This document shows, in pieces, positions 55,417 to 64,000 of a stretch of DNA of 64,000 nt; the first letter of the stretch is position 1; the number at the start of each line of letters is the position of its first letter. Under the pieces are notes generated by a model that was given only the letters and a program-made list of their open reading frames with translations, searched no databases and was not told the DNA's origin. The stretch is from Adiantum capillus-veneris (Eukaryota > Streptophyta > Polypodiopsida > Polypodiales > Pteridaceae), in the NCBI GenBank assembly GCA_014529385.2, contig CM043953.1, forward strand, positions 83,369,838 to 83,433,837, written 5' to 3'. The position numbers were made by a program, and so were the translations under genes.

Positions 55417-55902
55417 TCATGTTGTTCTTTGGTGGCATTCTTGCTTTTGGCTCTTTTTCCAGTGATTGTATGGCTGCGTCTGATTATTCCGGTATTGTTG
55501 AGCAAAGGCTATTACCTGTTGTTCTTGTGCATGCTGAATTTTGACTGCATTCGCATTCCAATCTACCTGCACATTGTACTCTTTTTGCCAAGGTTATCCC
55601 AACATCATTTGGTGTTGTGTGCTTGCATCCTCCACCACATAGAATTTGTGTGGGTAAATATATTGATGTAGTTGTATATGTAATATGGTCCAACCCAATG
55701 TTTTCAACGAGTGTGATGTACTACTTTCCAGCACTTGAGGAGTAGGATGAAGTTGACCTGTGGATTTGAGTTGTTGGTATAATCCGTAAGAGATCAAATT
55801 TGCTTGAGCTCAAGAATCAAGCAATGCCATTGATTCAACTTGATTGCTACCCAGTTTGACTGCAATTATTGGCTCCACTGTGTCTTCATCCAACTTCGTT
55901 AG
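55417..55902 (-). pseudogene. Second protease-like domain, downstream of integrase
   Basis: In phase with the integrase frame after TGA (55903-55905): AVKLGSNQVESMALLDS, then TGA at 55810-55812 where the Gly of D-S-G is expected, then AQANLISYGLYQQL, TLGWTILHI, HKFYVVED and MMLG-stop-PWQKEYNVQVDW. D-S-[G]-A...L-G-[R]-P-W is the start-to-end pattern of retropepsins. A Gln-rich tail ends at 55417-55419. The usual protease is separate, at 59686-61098. Both key sites are now stops, so this copy is dead. Confidence 0.7.
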
Positions 55903-56553
55903 TCAAATGGCATTGATTCGCAATGGCGCTCCACTTTGTTGTTGTTGTTGCAGAAGTCTACGTTTTGCAATGCGTTCTTTTGCTTCCGCTTGAGCTTCTT
56001 CTCGTACTCTCTGTTTTTCCTTCATTCGTTGTTTTCCTTGATGAATTTGTTGAAGCATATCCTGTGTGAGTGGTAAATGATATTTCTTCAGTCGACATCC
56101 ACTAATCCAGTTCCGCATTTCTTCATCTGCTAATGTAGCAAGCTTGATAGCTCCACTTTGTGATCGATCACTAATCACAAAGGGTCCCATCCCTCGCTTT
56201 TTAAGTTTCTTGGCATGTTGCTTCAAAGTATAAGCAAGTACATAATCACCTGTTTTGAACTCTTTAGTGCGCACATGCTTGTCAAAAAACTCTTTTTGTC
56301 TTCTCTTTTTAGCATAGATTGAAGCTATAGCTCTCAAGCGGAGTTCATCTAGATTTTCAAGATCATCTATTCTTGAAGAGAGCTCATGCCCTGTCCATTC
56401 TAAGCGTTTCGCTACTCGTAGAGTTGGAATTAAAAACTCTATGGGTAGTATAGCATTTAAGCCAAACACCATGTTGTACGGTGTTGTTCCTATCGATGTT
56501 TTGTAAGCTACCCTATATACCCATAGGGTTGAATGTAGCTGTGTTGATCCCAA
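55903..56553 (-). pseudogene. Gypsy integrase C-terminal region
   Basis: STLWVYRVAYKTSIGTTPYN and MVFGLNAILPIEFLIPTLRV are the standard end of the gypsy integrase core. They are followed by a basic region with GDYVLAYTLKQHAKKLKKRG and GPFVISD, the GPY/F-type module. A Gln-rich tail ends in TGA at 55903-55905. Just upstream (56553-56764) the core is broken by several stops and a frameshift, so the second and third catalytic positions are damaged. Confidence 0.88.
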
Positions 56554-56763
56554 TCTGTTCTTGACTCTGACACAATTTTAGTGAGAACCGTGCATAGTGT
56601 TTTATTTGTGGCCTCAACTTGTCCATTTGCCTGTGGATGGTATGGAGCAGATTTCCTATGTATGACCATGAATTCCTCTAGCAGATATTCAATGACTTCA
56701 TTAAGAAAATGTGTCCCACGATCACTGACAATTTATTGGTAAACCGTATCGTACAAAAACATT

Positions 56764-58434
56764 CTAATACAAAAATTGTGCAGTAGTTCGTGCATCTGCT
56801 TTTTGCGTTGTCTTGGCTTCCGCCCATTTTGTGAGATAGTCCGTAGCCACAATGATATATTGGGTATGGGTGCGATATGCAGGGAGTGAGATAGGTCCCA
56901 CAAAGTCAATGCTCCATTTTGCAAATGCTCTTGCTCCCATCATTGGCCGTAGTGGCATCTCGTCTCTTTTTATCGGCACCTTGGTGCGCTGACATGCGTC
57001 ACAACGCTTTACAAACTCTTCAGCATCCATATGCAATGTAGGCCACCATATACCTGTGGTCAAAACAATTTTTGCCGTCTTATCGCCCGAAAAATGGCCT
57101 CCACTTATTCCGCTATGTGCATGTTCTAGAATCAGCAGGTATTCGCTTTCACTTGCACAGATTCTAAGTTGATTGTCTTTTTCTCGCTTATAGAGTTGGT
57201 TCCCAATTAACTGAAAGTCACGAGCCTCCAGCTCTATAGCTTTTTTTCGTGCTCTTGTTATGTTCTCAGGAAATGTCCTGGTGGTTAACAAATCAATGAT
57301 ATATTGACTCCATGCAGGTGCAATTTTTACCTGAAATAATGTCGCGTGATCCACTGGTCGTTTGGCACTACATATAGTACAATTGGTAACATACGAATGG
57401 GTGTCCACATACATAGTTGGCCAATAAACCCCTAATTGTTTCAGTCTCTGGTGTGTTTTCACTGTTGAACAATGAAATGCACAATTCTGTATATATGCTT
57501 CTTCAAGGTAGCACTCGAATTCTTCCGGATTTATACATAATCGTAGGATTTGGTCCGGTCCTAGATAATACAGCCGTCCTGCTATCAACTGGAAGTTTTT
57601 GGTTTGTCGAATTGTTTGTTGTTTGGATCTGTATTCCGTATTATCAAACCTACTTCCAAAGGAAAGAATGCTAACAATTTCTTGTGACCATTTGGGTATC
57701 ATTTCAATATTGAAAAGATAAGCATCTGGTATGTCATCATCTACTCCTTCAGGAGCTTCCCCGTTGTGTATCCTTGAAAGATGATCCGCTCGCAGATGGG
57801 TTTTACCCTTTTTGACCACCACTATGAAATCGGACTCTAGCAATATAATAAACCAGCATACAATTCTCCCTGTGTTGCATGGTTTATTTACCAGATACAA
57901 AAGAGCTTGATGATCTGTGAAGAACACAAATTTGTTTGCGAGCAAATAATCCCGAAATTTCTTTACAACATAAATCATTCCTAACCCTTCTCGTTTGGTG
58001 GTTGTGTAGTTCTTTTCCGCACTGTTTAACTGTCGGCTTGCATAACAGACTGGAAAATCCATTGTTCCATCTCCAGGTTGAGCTAGAATACTTCCGATTG
58101 CATATGCAGAAGCATCAATGTGAACATGGAATATCTTTTTCCAATCTGGTGCTTTAAGCACAGGTGCTGATATAAGGTTTTCCTTCAGCTTTTGGAATGA
58201 AGTTTCACACTCCTCGGTCCAATCGAAATTGACTAGCAAACGATACAGAGGTTGTGCGATGACCGCATACATGTATATGAATCTTTGATAATATTCGCAG
58301 TGTCCCATGAAGGATTGCACTTGTTTTGCATTAGTAGGCCTGGGTAGGTCTACTATGACTTTGACTTTGTCTAAGTCAGTGGTTATGCCATTTCTTGAGA
58401 CAATGTGTCCTAAGATGCGGACTTGCTTAACCAT
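56764..58434 (-). pseudogene. pol: Gypsy RT end, RNase H and integrase with duplicated zinc domain
   Basis: Continues the RT frame after TGA at 58465-58467. RNase H starts at about 103 (VHIDASAYAIGSILAQ), with FFTDHQALLYLV and RADHLSRI. Two integrase zinc-domain units follow: residues about 245-370 with Y314-X6-H321-X30-C352-X2-C355, and about 371-496 with H440-X6-H447-X30-C478-X2-C481. Matching points (FQLI..., zinc residues) are always 126 residues apart. The core then begins KWSIDFVGP (D510). TAG after AQFLY ends it. Confidence 0.9.
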
Positions 58435-58464
58435 AAAGATACACTTTTCCGGGTTAAGACAGAT

Positions 58465-59325
58465 TCAATATGTTCTGCATTTTTCAAAGACCTTTTGCAA
58501 ATGGTCAATATGTTCCTCTCGTAGAAGAGAGTGTACACAAAGATCATCCATGTATATTTCTAAGAATATTCTCAGGTATTCTTTGAACGCATGCGTCATT
58601 AACCTTTGGAAGGTAGTTGGGACATTAGTTAAGCCAAACGGCATAACTCGATACGCATAAATTTCCCATTCTGTGGCAAACGCTGTTTTGTGTTGATCCT
58701 CCCTTGCAATTGCCAGTTGGTTGTATCCTGAAAACCCGTCCAGAAAGAAATAAGCCCGTTTTCCAGCCACTCGCTCAAGTACATGTTCTGTGATTGGCAA
58801 GGGATAATTATCCCTTATAGTGGATGCATTTACCTTTTTGAGGTTTACACACACTCGCAGTTTTCCGTTCTTTTTGGGAACTACCACACTGGGTGACACC
58901 CAATCTGTATGTTCAATTTCATAGATAAATTCAGCTTCCATCAGCTTGTCAATCTCCTCTTTGATTCGTTTAGTAAATGTATCAGTATATTTATAAGGAC
59001 ATTGTTTGCTAGGTTTTGCATCCGATTTCAAAGGAATTGTATGTTGGCATATCGATGGATCAACTCCTTTGAGGTCTTTATAGTACCATGCAAACACATC
59101 TTTATATTTCTCGAGAAGTTGTGTTAGCCGTTCTTCTTCTTCAGGCTCTAAATCATTTGCTATATAGACCGGCTGAGGCTTTTCACCAGGTTCCGCGAGG
59201 TCTATCCTTTTTGCATTTTCAGGCCCATCGTAAGATTCTTGGTTGGTTCTTTTCCTGACCGGTGGTGTCATGATGATTTTTCTGTCCTGGATGGTAAATT
59301 TCCGATAGTGTGATGGTACATTCAT
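58465..59325 (-). pseudogene. pol: Gypsy reverse transcriptase
   Basis: 286 open codons. Motifs: EFIYEIEHTDWVSPSVVVPK, RVCVNLKKVNAST, YFFLDGFSGYNQLAI (D196), MPFGLTNVPTTFQRLM and IYMDDLCVHS (YMDD at 258-261). Both catalytic aspartates of the active loop are present. The stop is TGA, and ICLNPEKCIF continues in frame to the next segment, so CGA-to-TGA is likely. Confidence 0.92.
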
Positions 59326-59685
59326 GTTTCCTTTCTCTGACTCCCCTTTACCATCACTATCTTCTTCAGTAGTCCATATCTCACGTAAAGACCGTTTCAG
59401 TTCTTGGTATTTTTGTTTACACTTCAGTTTGGTCCACTCTTAGTCTTTTGTTGTTTCTTTTTTTTATTTTTGAGATTTTTGTGATTTTGTTTCTGTTTTA
59501 GCTTTTCGTTTCTGTTTTATTTCCTCTCGTGTTCTTTCCCTTCGATCTTTTGAGAATCTTCTTGATATTTGATCTTTTACACAATCCTCTGCTTTTACAA
59601 GCATCAAATAGTGAGTTGTACCTTTTATCCTAGGCATCAGGTTCTCTCTCACTTTGTTTTCTGCTCGTTTCCTCCTATAGCATTC
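59326..59685 (-). other. Basic linker between protease and RT
   Basis: 59652-59464 gives MRENLMPRIKGTTHYLMLVK and a highly charged tail (RRERTREEIKQKRKAKTETK). A stop at about 59461 and another near 59444 separate it from RT. Confidence 0.5.
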
Positions 59686-61098
59686 CTAGCGTTTAGGATG
59701 CTGATTAGCAAAATCATAAAACTTGATATTCTCGGTTTCCCTTCCACTCTCACTTGAGGTGTCTGAACACTCATTATCTGCATCATCATTTACTTCCAGA
59801 TGCTCATAGGAGTTATAAAACTCTTCTTGTTCTGGTGGTTCTATCGTCTCATCTTCTCCGGGTATAATGCTTACCATGTAGTAGGGTAGCACATCACAGC
59901 CATCCCCATCGCAAAATTTTGTTGTTGGACTATCTGTAATGGTATAGACATCCAATGTTGCTAGTATGTATTCCCATTCTAGAGGTTCCAAGGAATCTTC
60001 AGGGAAAGGTTCCGGAATATACTCCTTGTCCTCAATCGCTCTTTTTAAGATGCATTCATCCCTTCTTAAGCTTCCACAATGTGAAGCTCCGCACATCCAT
60101 AGATCTTTTTGTTGCCCTAACCATGCTGGGAGTTCCGATCCTGCTACTGTAGGTGAATCAAACTCTTCCACAGGTGTTTGGTTCACATCTTTGTAACTAT
60201 GGTCTTTCATGTGTATTTTAGTTGTTGTCTCGCCATGTCTGAGGTATATGTGGTCGTAACCCCAATCTTGGACCATGTTCAATTGTCGCATGAATGGTCT
60301 TCCCAAGATGATCTCATAATTGTTCTTTTTGTCGAAATCGACTATTGCAAATGTATGCTCATACTCTATTCCACACGAAGTGACAATCACTTTTTCTAAG
60401 AGTCCTAGAGGCTTTTCCATGAACCCATCTGCCAATTGCAATTTCATTCTGGTAGCTCTTAAAGCTGGTTTTCCCCAATTTTTCCAGATTTCCTTGGTGG
60501 CGATAGCAACTCCCGCTCCACTGTCAAGAATAGCTTTGAAAACTACTCCTTGAAATTCTACTAGTAGCGTGGTGTTTCCATCTTCTCCCTCGCAATAATC
60601 TCCAACCTTGTTTAATGGTATTGGCCTAGTATTTAGTTGAGGCTTGTCCAACTCTCTAATCGCTTCTTGTAGCCTCAAGGTGGGGTCTTTCACTCCAAAT
60701 TTTTCTAGGCATTTACCTACTGTGGTCCACATGTTTGGTCGTAACCTTAGGAGTTCTGCTAATGTGATTGTGCATGCCACCGAGGTGGACAATAACTCAA
60801 TCAATCCTTGTGAATCCATCACTTTGTTAGAATAAAGTCTTTGAGATGGGATTTCTTTCACTTGAGACTTGGCTTCATACTCTCCTAGGTAAGAGGGTAA
60901 AGTTTTCAGCGAGTCTGGTTGGCTGTGCCCCGAACTAATTGATCCATGGTCTCCCCCTTGTGAATGTATCTCAAAGTTCATTTGTGACCTTGCATCAAAC
61001 TCTTCAATAGGAGGTAAGATCACATTCTTCTCTTTCCTTGTGCTATTCATGTGGTTACTCATCCTGTTAGCCTCATTGGCCTCACGGATTGCTTCCAT
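59686..61098 (-). CDS. Gypsy protease domain protein
   Basis: 470 open codons. The retropepsin site is FKAILDSGAGVAIA (D192-S-G) and the end motif EIILGRPFMRQL (265-270). A folded N-terminal region with SVACTITLAELLRLRPNMW precedes it, and a long acidic tail (PGEDETIEPPEQEEFYNSYE) follows. All protease hallmarks are kept. It overlaps the linker ORF by 40 bases in another frame, so a shift or a lesion joins them. Confidence 0.85.
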   Translation of the reverse strand: MEAIREANEANRMSNHMNSTRKEKNVILPPIEEFDARSQMNFEIHSQGGDHGSISSGHSQPDSLKTLPSYLGEYEAKSQVKEIPSQRLYSNKVMDSQGLIELLSTSVACTITLAELLRLRPNMWTTVGKCLEKFGVKDPTLRLQEAIRELDKPQLNTRPIPLNKVGDYCEGEDGNTTLLVEFQGVVFKAILDSGAGVAIATKEIWKNWGKPALRATRMKLQLADGFMEKPLGLLEKVIVTSCGIEYEHTFAIVDFDKKNNYEIILGRPFMRQLNMVQDWGYDHIYLRHGETTTKIHMKDHSYKDVNQTPVEEFDSPTVAGSELPAWLGQQKDLWMCGASHCGSLRRDECILKRAIEDKEYIPEPFPEDSLEPLEWEYILATLDVYTITDSPTTKFCDGDGCDVLPYYMVSIIPGEDETIEPPEQEEFYNSYEHLEVNDDADNECSDTSSESGRETENIKFYDFANQHPKR

Positions 61099-61901
61099 AG
61101 ATCATCTAGACCGTTACAGTCCTTACCCATTTCTGTCAATGTTTTAGGGTGGAACCCGTCACTTGCCTCATCTGTTGTATTTGGCACTATGATAGGTTCT
61201 CCTCTGGACTCATAGGCATTAGTGAGTCTTTTCTTTGTTTCTACATGTTCCTCTAAAGTTGGTTGGATAGGGGTTGGAGCTGGTGCTTCATGCCAATTTG
61301 CAGGTTTACCCAGCGAGTCTTCCATCAATGATTGAGCTGTTTCAATCATCTTTTTACACATTTCCAACCTTTGTTTTTCTATTTCCGCATATGGATAAGT
61401 CATCCATCTTTGCTCCTGGGTTTGGTTCTTTTTGAGTCTAGCTTCATAAGCTTTTAGAAGCGTATCCAACTGCTCATTTACCTTGTCTGCCAGTACAGAT
61501 CCTCTTGATCCTGCACTTTTGGCCTCTGCTATTTTCTTGGGTGCTACGGTTGCCGTGGTGTGTGAGCTTAAGCTAGCTAGATCCTCTAACTGCTCTAATC
61601 TATCCTTTGTATGTTTCAACTCCTCTGATAGAGCAATTTGCTCTCGTTCTTTCCTGGCGTTCATACGCACCTTTTTAGCTTTCCAAGTGCTTCTCTGATT
61701 TTTTGTTTCTGAACCTTGGGCATCGGTTTTTGGCTCTTCAACTATGGGTTCGTTCGTCATTCTTTGAGCTTGGGCTCGTGTTACCGCCTGAATAAGTATG
61801 ATTGTTTTATTTTCTGACCCTCCACTGGAAGGTACTGTTTCTAGCATGTTCAAGGTGGTTTTTGCTCCTTTGCTCGGGTTTTTAGGGCAATCGGGAATCA
61901 A
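61059..61901 (-). pseudogene. Gypsy zinc-knuckle tail and coiled-coil linker
   Basis: Starts within the second zinc knuckle (LIPDCPKNPSKGAK) and continues through a charged region (RKEREQIALSEELKHTKDRL, then EQLEDLASLSSH) likely to form a coiled coil, and a second helix region KKNQTQEQRWMTYPYAEIEK. It belongs between Gag and protease of the large gypsy. Confidence 0.75.
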
Positions 61902-62339
61902 ATGAGTAACTCCACACTATGTGCAATATGCGTTGACTCTAATGATTTCATCATGAGGACAGTCTCTTAGCCAATGGTCTCCACCACACTTGTAGCAGGG
62001 TCCCTTGGGTTGTTGAGGTGCTCCTTAAGCTCCCCTTTGTTGGTATGCATGTCTCTGTCCACCCATGTCTCCATTGGCTATGAACAACAATGTTCGTTCA
62101 TCTAAGCTATATCTTTCTTCTCCTACTGCCTGTGCAGCTGTTGGTGGTCCTGTACTTCCTATCATGCTCCATGGTTGTGGTGTCGAGGGTTCTTCTGGTG
62201 GATAATAGACAGAGTTTGCCGCATATCCATTGGGATCTTCATAATATGCATGCACAGGCACCAAAGCCTTATCCTCTGATTCGCTTACGATTGGGATGTA
62301 TCTTATACCGACTTGTCGTAATCCTGGTAGGGGTGGTTG
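61902..62339 (-). pseudogene. Gypsy Gag tail with two zinc knuckles
   Basis: The 62264-62025 frame (MVPVHAYYEDPNGYAANSVY) meets TAA at 62025-62027 and goes on in phase to CYKCGGDHWLRDC, then C-T-stop-C-G-V-T-H-L-I-P-D-C. Both fit CX2CX3HX4C, one residue shorter than the common CX2CX4HX4C. TAG lies inside the second knuckle. Confidence 0.7.
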
Positions 62340-63674
62340 TTACCCCAACACCGGTTGTGTTCTTTCTACACCTACAGGTCCTGGTAGGTTGCCTGCTTGA
62401 TACTTAGGCATCGGTGGAACTTGAGGAGAAGCTATCGGAGCTTGGGGAGCGTAAGGTCTCTCTCTCACATATCCCTTGTTATAACAACATTCCTCGGTCC
62501 CATGGTTTGTCCATTTTTGTTCAATAGCACACCACTTGGGCTGTTTAGCTTGGGGTTTGGTATACAAGTTAATCTTTTTTAGCACTTCATCTACAAGCAG
62601 GTCTTGGTTTATAACTACTTCTCCTTTCGGTGCTATCTTCGAAGACTTGCTTCCACTTTGTTGTGAAGATGAATCATCGTCAAGGTCCTTGAACTCCCCC
62701 TCTTTATAGACCGCACAATTGTCCACAAGGTAAAGAGCCTCCTTGGTCAACTCATTCAAAGTCGTGCTCCTCTTCATATGTAAGTCTTTCTGGAGATCCG
62801 CATTCCTTAGTCCTTGGATGAATATAAGCATAAGTCTGGACTGAGTTGGCAGTTCTTCCACAGGACAGAACTTAACATATCTTTTTAGTCTTAGGGCTGC
62901 CTTTCGTACAGATTCCCCATCTTTCTGTTTGAATTTATGGATTTGTGAGACGGTATTATGAGCTATCCCCCTTTGTGAGAATTCCTCGATAAATTCGTCA
63001 AACACTTCCTCCATAGACTCAAAGTCTCTACGCTCTATTGAGTCAAACCAAGTAGCAGCGTCATCCTCTAGGGTTAGTCCAAACCCTGCAAATTGGGTAG
63101 GGAAGTCTAACACCTCTTCAGCCCTAATTACACACACAAAGGCTGCTACATGATCTCTTGGGTCTGTGTTTCCTGTGTATTTCTTGTTTACCCATTTTTG
63201 CACTTGAGAATGTCTAATTCTACGATGGTCTACAAATCTCATCATTGGATCTCCTCGTCCTAATCGATATACCTCCTCAGGTCTTCTGTAGTAGGCAGGT
63301 TCCTCTCCCAGTGGTGCTCCTAAGCCATAATTTCTAACAGTTCTCGCCAGAGATGGTTCATCTCTTCGAACTCGTTCTATGGGTGGTCCTCCAGGCTCTG
63401 TTGACCCTTGAGTCTTTGGCTTACTCTCTCCTTGATACCTTGAATAGAGTGGTGGTTCTTGCAAATCCCTTAGCCCTTGTGCGGCTTGATAACCATCTCG
63501 GTTTTGGTCTTGTTCCAATGTTGTCGACCGTCGAAGCCATGCCTGCAATGATGGCTGGTTTGCTGGTTGGTTTTGGTTGTTGAATCCCTGCGGTCGGGTG
63601 GAATGTGAGGTGGCGTCATAATCTTCTGAAAAGGGATTCGTCGACTTGCTTGGGGTGTAGGTGGCTCTTGGCAC
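62340..63674 (-). CDS. gag: Gypsy Gag, main part
   Basis: 444 open codons. The core matches the retrotransposon Gag family: KYTGNTDPRDHVAAF, LTLEDDAATWFDSI, FDEFIEEFSQRGI, QKDGESVRKAALRLKRYVKF and MLIFIQGLRNADLQKDLHMK. A Ser/Gln-rich linker and a Pro-rich end follow. It would form the particle shell. Confidence 0.9.
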   Translation of the reverse strand: MPRATYTPSKSTNPFSEDYDATSHSTRPQGFNNQNQPANQPSLQAWLRRSTTLEQDQNRDGYQAAQGLRDLQEPPLYSRYQGESKPKTQGSTEPGGPPIERVRRDEPSLARTVRNYGLGAPLGEEPAYYRRPEEVYRLGRGDPMMRFVDHRRIRHSQVQKWVNKKYTGNTDPRDHVAAFVCVIRAEEVLDFPTQFAGFGLTLEDDAATWFDSIERRDFESMEEVFDEFIEEFSQRGIAHNTVSQIHKFKQKDGESVRKAALRLKRYVKFCPVEELPTQSRLMLIFIQGLRNADLQKDLHMKRSTTLNELTKEALYLVDNCAVYKEGEFKDLDDDSSSQQSGSKSSKIAPKGEVVINQDLLVDEVLKKINLYTKPQAKQPKWCAIEQKWTNHGTEECCYNKGYVRERPYAPQAPIASPQVPPMPKYQAGNLPGPVGVERTQPVLG

Positions 63675-64000
63675 TTCCTGAGGGGCATATGCTGATGCTC
63701 CTGGACCTGTTGCCTTTTATACCTCCTCTGGGAGAATACGTTGGTATTCTCGCCCGTATCTATACCCTTCCCCATAGCAGTTTCATAAGAGAATAAGTAA
63801 AGAACCTTGTCTTTGCTTAATTCGTTTAAGTATGGTTCTTTGCTGCGAAAGTAAGCGACTATACCCTCAATCTCATGCTTGTAGGTTTCCACGTTCTCAT
63901 TATAAGTTGGAACCCTGGTTGTTTTCTTATCATACATAAAAATAGCTCCGGGCTGATCAATGTTTGGTGGCGGTTCTTGAGATTCTGAAACCATTTTCCC
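63675..64000 (-). pseudogene. Gypsy Gag N-terminal part, cut by the window edge
   Basis: From 63994, MVSESQEPPPNIDQPGAIFM to ETAMGKGIDTGENTNVFSQR is protein-like. The frame then must shift by one base near 63725 (KATGPGASAYAPQEVPRATY) to meet the main Gag frame. The 5' leader and LTR lie outside the window. Confidence 0.65.

Larger units (their letters stand above)
45036..64000 (-). mobile_element. Very large Ty3/gypsy retrotransposon, 5' end outside the window
   Basis: Runs on the minus strand from gag at the right edge to a 3' LTR at 45036-45957. Without the nested copia (4675 bp plus one 5-bp target copy) more than 14.2 kb are present, before the missing 5' LTR and leader. Gag, two zinc knuckles, a coiled-coil linker, protease, RT, RNase H, integrase, a second protease-like domain and a late ORF lie in one strand direction. 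Such length and extra ORFs are known in the plant Tat/Ogre and Athila groups; I cannot place it more exactly. Confidence 0.88.

Overview
Nuclear DNA of a plant with a large, repeat-choked genome. Ty1/copia and Ty3/gypsy retrotransposons of plant type, initiator-Met-tRNA primer sites, GT-AG introns and microsatellite-rich LTRs all point that way. I cannot name the species; a fern or another non-angiosperm land plant is a guess. I see no clearly intact host housekeeping gene, and no tRNA, rRNA or CRISPR array.

Layout. 1-4020: the end of a family-B LTR, then an old, decayed Ty1/copia element (+). 4150-8000: ORF debris, CT/CA/C microsatellites and a tandem duplication of about 500 bp. 7093-10830: a cluster on the minus strand with two FCP1/NIF-like (HAD phosphatase fold) genes, both damaged, and an ORF with paired CxxC motifs. 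11382-16659: a very young copia element (identical-length 322-bp LTRs, one visible mismatch, perfect 5-bp target duplication) inserted in a satellite monomer. 16660-20160: 68-bp-type satellite and AT-rich DNA, including a duplicated fragment of the first FCP1-like gene.

20209-43690 is the most unusual part. Gene A (minus, 22945-20209) joins a ParB-like domain to a region resembling the C-terminal half of a DNA methyltransferase. Gene B (plus, 40531-43690) joins two DUF8039-like repeats to a DUF7869-like, possibly DDE-transposase, domain. They point away from each other. Between them lie long arrays of a palindromic satellite whose right arm (38690-40415) is the inverted counterpart of the left arm (22990-27710). 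A splice acceptor lies directly upstream of both start codons, so the arrays may sit in 5' introns. A copia array, LTR-internal-LTR-truncated internal-LTR (28503-37982), has landed at the centre. Both genes carry nonsense codons explainable by C-to-T change, so I read the locus as a decayed two-gene mobile element or its cargo.

43741-45035: an 88-bp tandem repeat and a gypsy RT/RNase H relic. 45036-64000: a very large Ty3/gypsy element on the minus strand (3' LTR 45036-45957; 5' LTR beyond the window), itself interrupted by a third family-B copia (50528-55202, TSD CATAT). From its 5' to 3' end it carries gag, zinc knuckles, a coiled-coil linker, protease, RT, RNase H, integrase, a second protease-like domain, an N/Q-rich stretch, about 2.8 kb of noncoding DNA with four 22-bp palindromes, and a late ORF before the 3' LTR. 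Its integrase has a tandem duplication of the zinc-binding pre-domain.
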